A stretch of 6,230 nt of DNA from Collinsella sp. CAG:166 (GCA_000434535.1 FR878730.1:1-6230); one strand, 5' to 3'; positions 1 through 5,871 are shown, counted from the stretch's first letter. The notes: generated by a model not told the origin, from the letters alone. Numbers and translations: made by a program.

Positions 1-41
1 GCGGTTATTCGCTCTGATTTTGCGACGGTTTTGCCCGCTTG

Positions 42-2264
42 TTACTCGCTGTAGCGGGTGGCGATGGCGGCTTGTACCATGCCGGTGCTCATGAGGTAGG
101 TCACCAGGAAGTAGCCACCGTATGCTGCCAGGAAGATTGCACAGGTGAGGCCCACGGTGCCGCCGATGCTCATATTTCCGAAAATGCTCACCAGCTCGAT
201 AATCACCTTGAGCGCCACAAAGGAGTGCGCCAGGCCCACTGCCAGCGGGAACAGGAAGAATACCGCTTGCTGCGCCATCACCGAATGGCGAATCTGGCGG
301 TCGTCACAGCCGATCTGTGCCAGCACACGATAGCTGCGGCTGCCGTCGGCCACGTTGGAGAGTTGCTGGATCGACAGAATCGCCGCGCATGCAACGACCA
401 ATACAAAGCCGATGTAGATGGCTAGGTAGCTAATAAGACCGTTCATTTGCGCTGCTTGCGTGTACATCTCGGAGCGTGTGATGAAGGTTCCCCACGACCC
501 CGGCTCCTTGCCGTCAACGAGCAGATTGTCGAGCACAGTGTATTTAATACTCTCGTCTGCCTCGGTCGTATCCATCCCCTGTTTGTAGTTAACGAGCAGG
601 CTACTGGAATACGGCTGCAGATTAAGCTGGGACAACAGCTCGTCGGCAACGACGACGGTACCCGGATTACTGCCCATCGCCGAGTTGGCGATGGCCGCCG
701 TATCTTCGTCCGACTTATCGGTTGCGGGCTTGAGCGTATGCCCGCCCAAGGTAAGGGCATGGCCGCCAGCCATATACTTGGTGTACAGGTCGACCAGCTC
801 GCCGCCCATATCACACGTGAGCAGATACTGGTCGTGACCGATGTGCACCGGCTCCTCGCCCATCATCTGACGCAGTTTGTTGTACTGGCTCGCCGGCGTC
901 ACAAACAGACCCATCGTATCGGCATTGCTACCCCCGAACGCCTTGGGAAGCTTTTCGCCCATGGCCTTGCACATTTCACTTGGAGTCACCGAAGGATCCG
1001 AACCGCCAAGCGGGTAACTCAGATACGAATCGATCTGCACATGCTCACCGGCAACATCGGCAATATTGACCTTCTTGCCGGTCTCGTCGTTGTTGTCCGC
1101 CGACTTGCCCTTACGATCGCCATGCCATGGATCGCCGTGCCATGCGGAGTACAAATCGACCGTACTATCGGCCAGCACCATGCGATCGGCCTCAGACGGA
1201 TTGACATACTCCTTGTAGTAGTCGAGCGTTTCGGGCGTGTAATAGATATACGTCTGCGACATATCGGCCGGCGTATAGCGCTCCAGGTTTTCGTTCATCA
1301 CATTGGCAATCGACATACCGCACGTCACCGAGGTGATGGCCAAAAACAGGAGCATCGCAATGACGCCCATCGAAAAGCACACCGTGTTGACCTTGGCCGC
1401 AAGCTGGCGCACGGTAAACATGTTGAGGCCGCGCCAATACACGCCGCGCAGGCTCTGCAGCAGCTTGATGAGCATGCCCGAGAGCCCCCAGAACAGGGCA
1501 AAGGTGCCCACGGTAACCATAGCGGTCGTAATACCAAACTGGTTCATGGCCTCTTGCAGCTTGCTGTCCGTCGCGGTTAGCGGGAACCCATCACGTAGCA
1601 GACGGTAATAGGCCACGCCCACAAGCACCGCACCCACGGCAAAGATGGCAATCGCGATCCAGGGGTTGCGTGTCTTGATGCTCTCGTTGCGACGCTCGGC
1701 ACCCATAAGCTCGATGAGTTTGGTACGACGCACGGCGCGAAGGTTCAGCAGTAGCGTGAGCACAAACATTACGAGCATGCAGGCAAGGGTCAGATTGAAC
1801 GCATGCACCGAGAAAAAGAAGTGGAAATTGGCGATCTGCGTCTTAAAGAGCGAGGCCGTAAAGAACGTCATGAGCTGGGAGAGTCCCACGCCCAGCACAA
1901 TGCCGGCGACAAAGGCCACGACCGATACTATCACGGTCTCGAGCGCCATGATCGTGGCGACGCGCCCGCGCCCCATGCCGAGCACCTGGTACAGGCCAAA
2001 CTCCTTCTTGCGGCGTTTCATGATGAAGTTATTGGCATACACCATCAAAAAGGCCATGACACCGGCCAAAAAGTACGTCAGGTCGCCGAGCATGCTGCCC
2101 ATAACCTGCGCCAAGCCCTTTTCATCGATTCCGGCGATGTCGACCTGCATCGAGATGGTGTTAAAGGCATAGAAGACCGTGACGCCCAGGGTGAGCGTCA
2201 AAAGGTAGACGAGGTAATCGCGGCCGGCGCGGCGGACGTTGCCCCAAGCGAGTTTACAGAGCAT
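42..2264 (-). CDS. BceB-type ABC transporter permease (FtsX/MacB fold)
   Basis: This is the membrane subunit of an ABC transporter of the BceAB class, which in related Gram-positive bacteria senses or removes peptide antibiotics that act on the cell envelope. I see about ten hydrophobic segments (numbering from the upstream GTG as residue 1: near 20-42, 66-82, 110-135, 158-180, 205-224, 248-275, 297-320, 615-637, 668-690 and 705-730). A large hydrophilic domain of about 290 residues lies between segments seven and eight, which is the BceB hallmark. The cytoplasmic stretch RRKKEFGLYQVLGMGR (88-103) is the typical FtsX coupling region. I prefer the ATG at 2264: GAAGG lies five bases upstream, and the start overlaps the ATPase stop by 11 bases, suggesting translational coupling. 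A GTG at 2276 is possible and adds four residues. The ligand cannot be deduced from the sequence. No BceRS-type sensor or regulator is visible. Confidence 0.92.
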   Translation of the reverse strand: MLCKLAWGNVRRAGRDYLVYLLTLTLGVTVFYAFNTISMQVDIAGIDEKGLAQVMGSMLGDLTYFLAGVMAFLMVYANNFIMKRRKKEFGLYQVLGMGRGRVATIMALETVIVSVVAFVAGIVLGVGLSQLMTFFTASLFKTQIANFHFFFSVHAFNLTLACMLVMFVLTLLLNLRAVRRTKLIELMGAERRNESIKTRNPWIAIAIFAVGAVLVGVAYYRLLRDGFPLTATDSKLQEAMNQFGITTAMVTVGTFALFWGLSGMLIKLLQSLRGVYWRGLNMFTVRQLAAKVNTVCFSMGVIAMLLFLAITSVTCGMSIANVMNENLERYTPADMSQTYIYYTPETLDYYKEYVNPSEADRMVLADSTVDLYSAWHGDPWHGDRKGKSADNNDETGKKVNIADVAGEHVQIDSYLSYPLGGSDPSVTPSEMCKAMGEKLPKAFGGSNADTMGLFVTPASQYNKLRQMMGEEPVHIGHDQYLLTCDMGGELVDLYTKYMAGGHALTLGGHTLKPATDKSDEDTAAIANSAMGSNPGTVVVADELLSQLNLQPYSSSLLVNYKQGMDTTEADESIKYTVLDNLLVDGKEPGSWGTFITRSEMYTQAAQMNGLISYLAIYIGFVLVVACAAILSIQQLSNVADGSRSYRVLAQIGCDDRQIRHSVMAQQAVFFLFPLAVGLAHSFVALKVIIELVSIFGNMSIGGTVGLTCAIFLAAYGGYFLVTYLMSTGMVQAAIATRYSE

Positions 2265-3039
2265 CGGAGCCTTCACCGCCCATCATGGCAACGACCTCCA
2301 TAATGCGGTCGAAGAACTCTCGGCGGTCGGTGTCGCCGCGGCGCAGCTCGGTGAAGATTTTGCCGTCGCGAATAAACAGCACACGGCTCGTGTAGCTGGC
2401 AGCAAAGCTGTCGTGCGTGACCATGAGCACGGTGGCGCGTAGGCGGCGGTTAAGGGCCTCCAGGCTCTCGAGCAGCAGGCGAGCGCTCTTGGAATCGAGG
2501 GCGCCGGTGGGCTCGTCGGCCATGATCATGGTGGGGTCGGTGACGAGCGCGCGAGCCGCGGCAACGCGCTGCTGCTGACCGCCGGACATCTGGTAGGGAT
2601 ACTTGTCGAGCACCTGACTGATGGACAGGCGCGCTGCCACATCCTGCACGCGGGTCGAGATCTCTGCCGAGTTTGTGCGGGCGATGGTGAGCGGCAGGGC
2701 GATGTTCTCGCGTGCCGTGAGCGTGTCGAGCAGGTTGGAATCCTGGAAGATAAAGCCGAGCTCCTCGCGGCGGAACTGCGAAAGCTTAGCCTGCTTCATG
2801 CGCGTCACGTCCTGGCCGTTGATGCGGATCGTGCCACTTGTGGCGCTATCGATGGTCGAGACGCAGTTGAGCAACGTCGACTTGCCCGAGCCCGAAGCGC
2901 CCATGATGCCAACAAATTCGCCGCGGTTGACGGTAAAGCTGACGTCGTTGAGCGCGCGGGTCACGTTGCCCAGCGCTCCATATACCTTTTCGAGATGCGC
3001 GACCTCCAGTACCGGGGTCGCCATGTGCGTGGTTTGCAT
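2254..3039 (-). CDS. BceA-type ABC transporter ATP-binding protein
   Basis: This is the cytoplasmic ATPase (261 residues) that powers the permease encoded directly downstream. All nucleotide-binding motifs are intact: Walker A GASGSGKST at 47-55, Q-loop Q99 in GFIFQD, ABC signature MSGGQQQR at 151-158, Walker B MIMADE at 171-176, D-loop GALD at 179-182 and the H-loop histidine at 209. The RREELGFIFQDSNLLDTLT stretch is characteristic of the MacB/LolD/BceA export family, as opposed to import ATPases. The start ATG at 3039 is supported by AAAGGA six bases upstream; a second in-frame ATG five codons later has a poorer site. It overlaps the permease gene, so the two form an operon transcribed towards position 1. 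The ribosome binding site lies immediately downstream of a 9-bp inverted repeat that may control expression. The family assignment is firm, but the transported or sensed substrate is unknown. Confidence 0.95.
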   Translation of the reverse strand: MQTTHMATPVLEVAHLEKVYGALGNVTRALNDVSFTVNRGEFVGIMGASGSGKSTLLNCVSTIDSATSGTIRINGQDVTRMKQAKLSQFRREELGFIFQDSNLLDTLTARENIALPLTIARTNSAEISTRVQDVAARLSISQVLDKYPYQMSGGQQQRVAAARALVTDPTMIMADEPTGALDSKSARLLLESLEALNRRLRATVLMVTHDSFAASYTSRVLFIRDGKIFTELRRGDTDRREFFDRIMEVVAMMGGEGSDAL

Positions 3040-3049
3040 ACCGAGTCCT

Positions 3050-3087
3050 TTCTTGCGATTAGTCTACGGCATCTATAGTCGCAAGAA
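3050..3087. promoter_or_regulatory. 9-bp-arm inverted repeat in the divergent promoter region
   Basis: TTCTTGCGA at 3050-3058 and its exact reverse complement TCGCAAGAA at 3079-3087 are separated by 20 bases. The repeat lies between the ABC operon (minus) and the Nudix-Vsr gene (plus). On the minus-strand transcript the second arm abuts the AGGA of the ATPase ribosome binding site. It could be an operator for a dimeric regulator or an RNA hairpin next to the Shine-Dalgarno sequence. The repeat is seen directly; its function is inference. Confidence 0.55.
3053..3079 (+). promoter_or_regulatory. possible promoter of the Nudix-Vsr gene
   Basis: TATAGT at 3074-3079 matches the -10 consensus at five of six positions. 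TTGCGA at 3053-3058 could serve as the -35 element, but the spacing is only 15 bases, shorter than usual. Both elements lie within the inverted repeat at 3050-3087, so a protein bound there would block them. The predicted leader would be about 100 bases and would contain the two palindromes at 3123-3155. This is a weak call made by eye. Confidence 0.3.
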
Positions 3088-3122
3088 GACGAGTCAGCTA
3101 CCATCGATATGGCTTACGCTTG

Positions 3123-3155
3123 CCTTACCGTTGTGTAAGGTACGGGTAGCTACCC
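3123..3155. repeat. two adjacent palindromes upstream of the Nudix-Vsr gene
   Basis: CCTTAC (3123-3128) and GTAAGG (3135-3140) form a 6-bp inverted repeat around a 6-base spacer. Three bases on, GGGTAGCTACCC (3144-3155) is a perfect 12-bp palindrome. They end about 18 bases before the gene's ribosome binding site, in the likely 5' leader. They could be operator half-sites or leader hairpins. No known regulator's consensus is recognised. Confidence 0.45.
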
Positions 3156-3173
3156 TGCCACGTGTTGATGTTG

Positions 3174-3181
3174 AGAGAGGA
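3174..3181 (+). promoter_or_regulatory. ribosome binding site fixing a TTG start
   Basis: AGAGAGGA sits six bases before the TTG at 3188. The open frame runs much further upstream, into the ABC ATPase region on the other strand, and offers earlier ATG codons, but none of them precedes recognisable Nudix sequence. This site therefore decides the start of the Nudix-Vsr protein. Confidence 0.6.
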
Positions 3182-3187
3182 CTCCTG

Positions 3188-4174
3188 TTGAAGACTGTTC
3201 ATGTTGCCGCTGGGATCATTCGTAAGGAAGGATCCGATGAGTTACTTGCCGTGCAGCGCGGCTATGGCAACATGCAGGGACTTTGGGAGTTCCCCGGTGG
3301 CAAGCTCATGCGCGACGAGACACCCGAAGACGCCGTGCGACGCGAGCTTATGGAAGAGCTGCGGGTCAAAGTCACCAACCTGCGCGATTTCTATACCGTT
3401 GAGTATGACTACCCCGATTTTCATCTCTCGATGGAGTGTTACTACTGCTCGCTCGCCGATGAATCCGCTGAGCCTCAGAAGCACGACCGCCAGCTCGATA
3501 TCCGCTGGATTCCGCGCACCTCGCTTGCCACGGTGGAATGGATGCCCGCCGACAAGGGGCTCATTGATGCCCTGATTGAGTTGAGGGAAGATCGGCTTGA
3601 GGCTAACGCCGCCAACGACACCGAGTCCACCACAGCCGACGAGCCCGTTACCAAACCCAAGCGCAAAGCCAAGCGCCGCAGCAAAAAGCGCCCCAAGCCC
3701 GGTCTGCTCGACGGCATCGATACCTCGGACCTTTCCGCTGACGAGCGCGAACTGGTGCGCCGGCGCGCCGCCATCAAAAAGTCCATGAAGGGCAACAAGC
3801 GCGCCAACACCAAGCCCGAGCTGCTCGTTCGCCAGCGCCTGCGCGCCGCGGGCCTTACGGGTTATCGTTTGGAATGGAAGGTTCCCGGCAAGCCCGACAT
3901 CGCCTTCCCCGGCCGCAAGATCGCCATCTTCGTCAACGGTTGCTTTTGGCATCGCTGCCCTAAGTGCAATCCGAGCCAGCCCAAGCGCAATGTTGAGTTT
4001 TGGGAGGCAAAGTTTCGCCGCAACGTCGAGCGCGACCGCGCTGCCGTGGCAGCACTCACCCAAATGGGCTGGACACCCATAACCATCTGGGAATGCGAAC
4101 TCAAAAAGGACCGCATCGACGCCACCATGGAAAAGGTCATCGAGCGGGTGCGCGCCGCAGAACCGCAGCGCTAG
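3188..4174 (+). CDS. Nudix hydrolase-Vsr mismatch endonuclease fusion protein
   Basis: One unbroken frame of 328 residues encodes two DNA-protection enzymes. Residues 1-133 are a Nudix domain of the MutT/NudG type. The Nudix box starts at G38 in PGGKLM, with E44 and RELMEEL at 52-58; the usual glycine near its end is R59. Residues 134-180 form a charged linker, with 11 of 15 residues at 156-170 being Lys or Arg. Residues 183-325 match Vsr, which nicks 5' of the T in T:G mismatches arising from deaminated 5-methylcytosine: E211, PGKPD with D237 (E. coli D51), NGCFWH with C252 and H255 (E. coli H69), NVERDR at 279-284 and WEC with C303. C252, C257, C260 and C303 could form the structural zinc site. 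The TTG start at 3188 is chosen for AGAGAGGA six bases upstream and because the Nudix domain starts there. Standalone Vsr is about 150 residues. No dcm-like gene is nearby. Confidence 0.9.
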   Translation: MKTVHVAAGIIRKEGSDELLAVQRGYGNMQGLWEFPGGKLMRDETPEDAVRRELMEELRVKVTNLRDFYTVEYDYPDFHLSMECYYCSLADESAEPQKHDRQLDIRWIPRTSLATVEWMPADKGLIDALIELREDRLEANAANDTESTTADEPVTKPKRKAKRRSKKRPKPGLLDGIDTSDLSADERELVRRRAAIKKSMKGNKRANTKPELLVRQRLRAAGLTGYRLEWKVPGKPDIAFPGRKIAIFVNGCFWHRCPKCNPSQPKRNVEFWEAKFRRNVERDRAAVAALTQMGWTPITIWECELKKDRIDATMEKVIERVRAAEPQR

Positions 4175-4428
4175 GAACGAGCCGTCCACACGCCCCACAC
4201 AAGCGAGCCACATCCGCGCCACAAACCTTAGAAAGCCCTTAAGCTCAAAATCTTTCAAGAGTGTTACTCGATACTTCTGACCTGCAGTTTCATCGTAAAA
4301 CCAAACCAGGTTAAGCCTTTCTTTAGCGCTTCTTTGCAGCAGCCGCGGCATAATACTGCCAGCGCACGGGACCTAGCAGCATACCCCGAGCGCAATCTTT
4401 TGGTGGACATCGAGGAGGCCGCATAAGC
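4175..4428. other. intergenic stretch with a short coding-like block
   Basis: No complete gene is recognised here. The plus-strand frame from 4232 is open to a TAA at 4424-4426, and its last part reads like protein (ARDLAAYPERNLLVDIEEAA, 4364-4423), but there is no convincing start codon or ribosome binding site. The stop lies two bases before the ATG of the small ORF at 4429, as in an operon. It may be the tail of a decayed gene or chance. I see no clear terminator directly after the Nudix-Vsr gene. Confidence 0.3.
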
Positions 4429-4638
4429 ATGCATTCTTCCAATGACGCAGCACAGCAGCCATCCCTAACACATGCAGACCTTTTCTCCTTCCCCCCGACA
4501 CAGAGAAACGGTCTCCTCGACTCCCCCACCACAAAACCCAAACGCTCTGCAGACCAACACCTCAACCTGCAGACATCCTTCGAAAAACTCCAAGCCTCAC
4601 TAGACCAGGCATTCCCCAACCAAGCCCGGGCATACTAA
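4429..4638 (+). CDS. possible small hypothetical protein, 69 residues
   Basis: I do not recognise this protein. The best argument for it is a strong ribosome binding site, GAGGAGG at 4412-4418, ten bases before the ATG. The predicted product is hydrophilic and rich in Pro, Ser, Thr and Gln, with no membrane segment, signal peptide or cysteine. Its C-terminal part (residues about 45-62, LNLQTSFEKLQASLDQAF) could form an amphipathic helix. Third-position GC is visibly lower than in the flanking genes, which suggests a recent, foreign or non-coding origin. It stands downstream of, and in the same direction as, the Nudix-Vsr gene, but 254 bases away. An opposite-strand frame of 98 codons covers the same stretch (4323-4619) with less support. 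It may be a real small gene, a remnant or spurious. Confidence 0.35.
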   Translation: MHSSNDAAQQPSLTHADLFSFPPTQRNGLLDSPTTKPKRSADQHLNLQTSFEKLQASLDQAFPNQARAY

Positions 4639-4685
4639 TCCCCCATCAGCAAAGAAGCCCTGGCGCCCCACCCCCTTTCCGCCCC

Positions 4686-4757
4686 AACGCCACAAGGGCG
4701 ATCGAGCAGGACGGCTTGGGCGGGTCCCCGTACTTAGTTTCCAAAATCATTCCGCAG
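4686..4757. repeat. direct repeat copy A
   Basis: This is the first of two imperfect copies in the convergent intergenic region. It opens with AACGCCACAAGGGCGAT (4686-4702), identical to copy B. A divergent middle of about 30 bases follows, then CTTAGTTTCC (4733-4742) and TTCCGCAG (4750-4757), which copy B also closely matches. The start-to-start distance of the copies is 117 bases. Conserved ends with a variable middle suggest an intergenic repeat family of this genome. Confidence 0.6.
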
Positions 4758-4760
4758 CGC

Positions 4761-4796
4761 GAAGGCCCCCGTTGCCAACGCTTCTTATTTTTTTTC
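4761..4796 (+). terminator. weak terminator-like element with a T-run
   Basis: GAAG (4761-4764) and CTTC (4780-4783), with an inner CGTT/AACG pair, can form an interrupted stem followed by a T-rich tract with eight consecutive T residues. The stem is imperfect (bulged GCCCC), so this may be a decayed terminator for plus-strand transcripts from the Nudix-Vsr side. Confidence is low. Confidence 0.3.
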
Positions 4797-4802
4797 AGAC
4801 CT

Positions 4803-4877
4803 AACGCCACAAGGGCGATGACCTCGAGTAGGTCAACCCGGGAGGGACGAGGGCTTAGTTCCCCAATCTTTCCGCAG
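4803..4877. repeat. direct repeat copy B
   Basis: This is the second copy of the repeat seen at 4686-4757: the same 17-base opening (4803-4819) and a matching end with TTCCGCAG (4870-4877). Its middle differs and contains a small hairpin, GACCT-CGAGT-AGGTC (4820-4834). Its right half also serves as the left arm of the long inverted repeat 4837-4968, so copy B and the terminator form one compound element. Confidence 0.6.
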
Positions 4878-4968
4878 GGGGCAAAAAACCTCGCCGCACG
4901 AAGTGCGCAGCGAGGCTTTTTGCATGCCCGAGGACGATTGGGAAACTAAGCCCTCGTCCCTCCCCGGG
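4837..4968. repeat. long inverted repeat flanking the terminator
   Basis: The left arm (4837-4868, 32 bases) and right arm (4936-4968, 33 bases) are reverse complements apart from one mismatch and one single-base insertion. The shared core AGGGACGAGGGCTTAGTT is exact. The arms enclose 67 bases containing a separate terminator hairpin, so a transcript from either side could fold into a long stem capped by a second stem. It lies between convergent genes. It could be a transcription barrier, an mRNA-end stabiliser or a member of a dispersed repeat family. Confidence 0.75.
4881..4923. terminator. bidirectional intrinsic terminator
   Basis: CCTCGC (4889-4894) pairs with GCGAGG (4910-4915), and CGCAC (4895-4899) pairs with GTGCG (4903-4907) around a GAA loop, with a two-base CA bulge. 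Six A residues precede the stem and five T residues follow it, so it can end transcription in both directions. It serves the aldolase gene (minus strand, stop at 4998) and any plus-strand transcript arriving from the Nudix-Vsr side. Confidence 0.88.
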
Positions 4969-4997
4969 ATATGTAGCGAGTCGGAGTACCCTTGCTG

Positions 4998-5855
4998 TTA
5001 CTCTGCTTTGCCCACAGAGTTGAGGTTGGTCATGCGGATCTTAACCAGCTCGGTGATCTCACGCATACCCTCCTTGGCCGGCTTCTTGGGGTCGAAGCAG
5101 GCGGGGTTCTCGGCCATGTAGGCCATGAAGCCCTTGGTGTAGGCCTGACGCAGCTCGGTGGCGTAGTTAACCTTGCAGATGCCGTTCTTCACAGCCTCGG
5201 CAACCTGCTCATCGGGCACACCGGAGGTGCCGTGCAGAACCAGCGGCACGTCGACGGCGTCGCGGATAGCCTTGACCACGGACTGCTCGATGTGCGGATC
5301 GCTCGTGTACACACCGTGGCTGGTGCCAACGCCAATAGCGAGGGAGGTGCAGCCGGTACGCTCGACGAACTCCTTGGCCTCGGCAGGATCGGTGTAGGGG
5401 CTCTCGCCCTCAACCGCGGGACCGTCGTCCTCCTTGCCGCCAACCTTACCGAGCTCGGCCTCGACGGGCACGCCCATGGCGCGGCCAGCGTCGGCGACGG
5501 ACTTGGTCAGGGCGATGTTGTCCTCGAAGGACTCGTGCGAGCCGTCGATCATGACAGAGGTGTAGCCCGTGCGGAAAGCCTGCATGCAGCGGTCATAGCC
5601 ATCGCCGTGATCGAGGTGCAGAGCGACGGGCACGGAAGCGCGCTCGGCGGCAGCCTTGACCATGCCGTAGAAGTAGTCCAGACCAGCGGTCTTGATGGTG
5701 CCCGGGGTGGTCTGCATGATGACGGGGGACTTGGTCTCCTCGGCAGCGGCCAGAACGGCCATAACAAACTCGAGGTTCTCGACGTTGAACGCGCCAACAG
5801 CGTAGTGGCCGGCCTGAGCGTCCTTGAGCATCTTTTCGGTGGTAACAAGTGCCAT
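4998..5855 (-). CDS. fba: class II ketose-bisphosphate aldolase (fructose- or tagatose-1,6-bisphosphate)
   Basis: This 285-residue zinc-dependent aldolase cleaves a ketose 1,6-bisphosphate to glyceraldehyde 3-phosphate and dihydroxyacetone phosphate in the cytoplasm. The catalytic and metal residues sit where KbaY/GatY have them: D82 and H83 in HLDHG, E132 and E134 in VEAELG, H180 in GTSHG and H208 in LHGTSG. N230 lies in KVNYATELR. SVMIDGSHESFEDNI (100-114), the GGKEDD spelling and the NYATEL stretch resemble GatY/KbaY more than B. subtilis FbaA, whose equivalents read HGGTG and NVNTE. The substrate (fructose or tagatose form) is therefore not settled; fba is the conservative symbol because no tagatose-pathway gene is adjacent. 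The start ATG at 5855 follows an AGAGGAG site by nine bases and matches the family N-terminus. An in-frame extension to 6005 exists but does not look like aldolase. The HGTSG spelling, against the common HGGSG or HGASG, is a minor oddity. Confidence 0.93.
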   Translation of the reverse strand: MALVTTEKMLKDAQAGHYAVGAFNVENLEFVMAVLAAAEETKSPVIMQTTPGTIKTAGLDYFYGMVKAAAERASVPVALHLDHGDGYDRCMQAFRTGYTSVMIDGSHESFEDNIALTKSVADAGRAMGVPVEAELGKVGGKEDDGPAVEGESPYTDPAEAKEFVERTGCTSLAIGVGTSHGVYTSDPHIEQSVVKAIRDAVDVPLVLHGTSGVPDEQVAEAVKNGICKVNYATELRQAYTKGFMAYMAENPACFDPKKPAKEGMREITELVKIRMTNLNSVGKAE

Positions 5856-5864
5856 GAGCGTTTG

Positions 5865-5871
5865 CTCCTCT
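5865..5871 (-). promoter_or_regulatory. ribosome binding site of the aldolase gene
   Basis: Reading the minus strand, AGAGGAG is followed by nine bases and then the ATG at 5855. It supports that start over the upstream in-frame ATG codons. Confidence 0.65.

Noticed and set aside
447..1580. A 377-codon plus-strand open frame opposite the permease gene
   Set aside because: It is antisense to a clear BceB permease, rich in Arg and His as expected of a shadow frame, and has no family match I recognise.
2621..3187. Upstream extension of the Nudix-Vsr reading frame
   Set aside because: It runs antisense through the ABC ATPase gene and the promoter region. The Nudix homology and a good ribosome binding site both begin at the TTG at 3188.
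3242..4351. A 369-codon minus-strand open frame opposite the Nudix-Vsr gene
   Set aside because: It mirrors a well-identified two-domain gene in GC-rich DNA, where antisense frames stay open by codon bias. It shows no recognisable domain.
4323..4619. A 98-codon minus-strand frame in the intergenic region
   Set aside because: I see no clear ribosome binding site, the composition is odd (many Cys and Arg), and it overlaps a better-supported plus-strand start. It remains possible but unsupported.
4686..4877. A CRISPR array
   Set aside because: There are only two imperfect copies with a spacing of 117 bases and partially alignable middles, so no regular repeat-spacer pattern and no cas genes.
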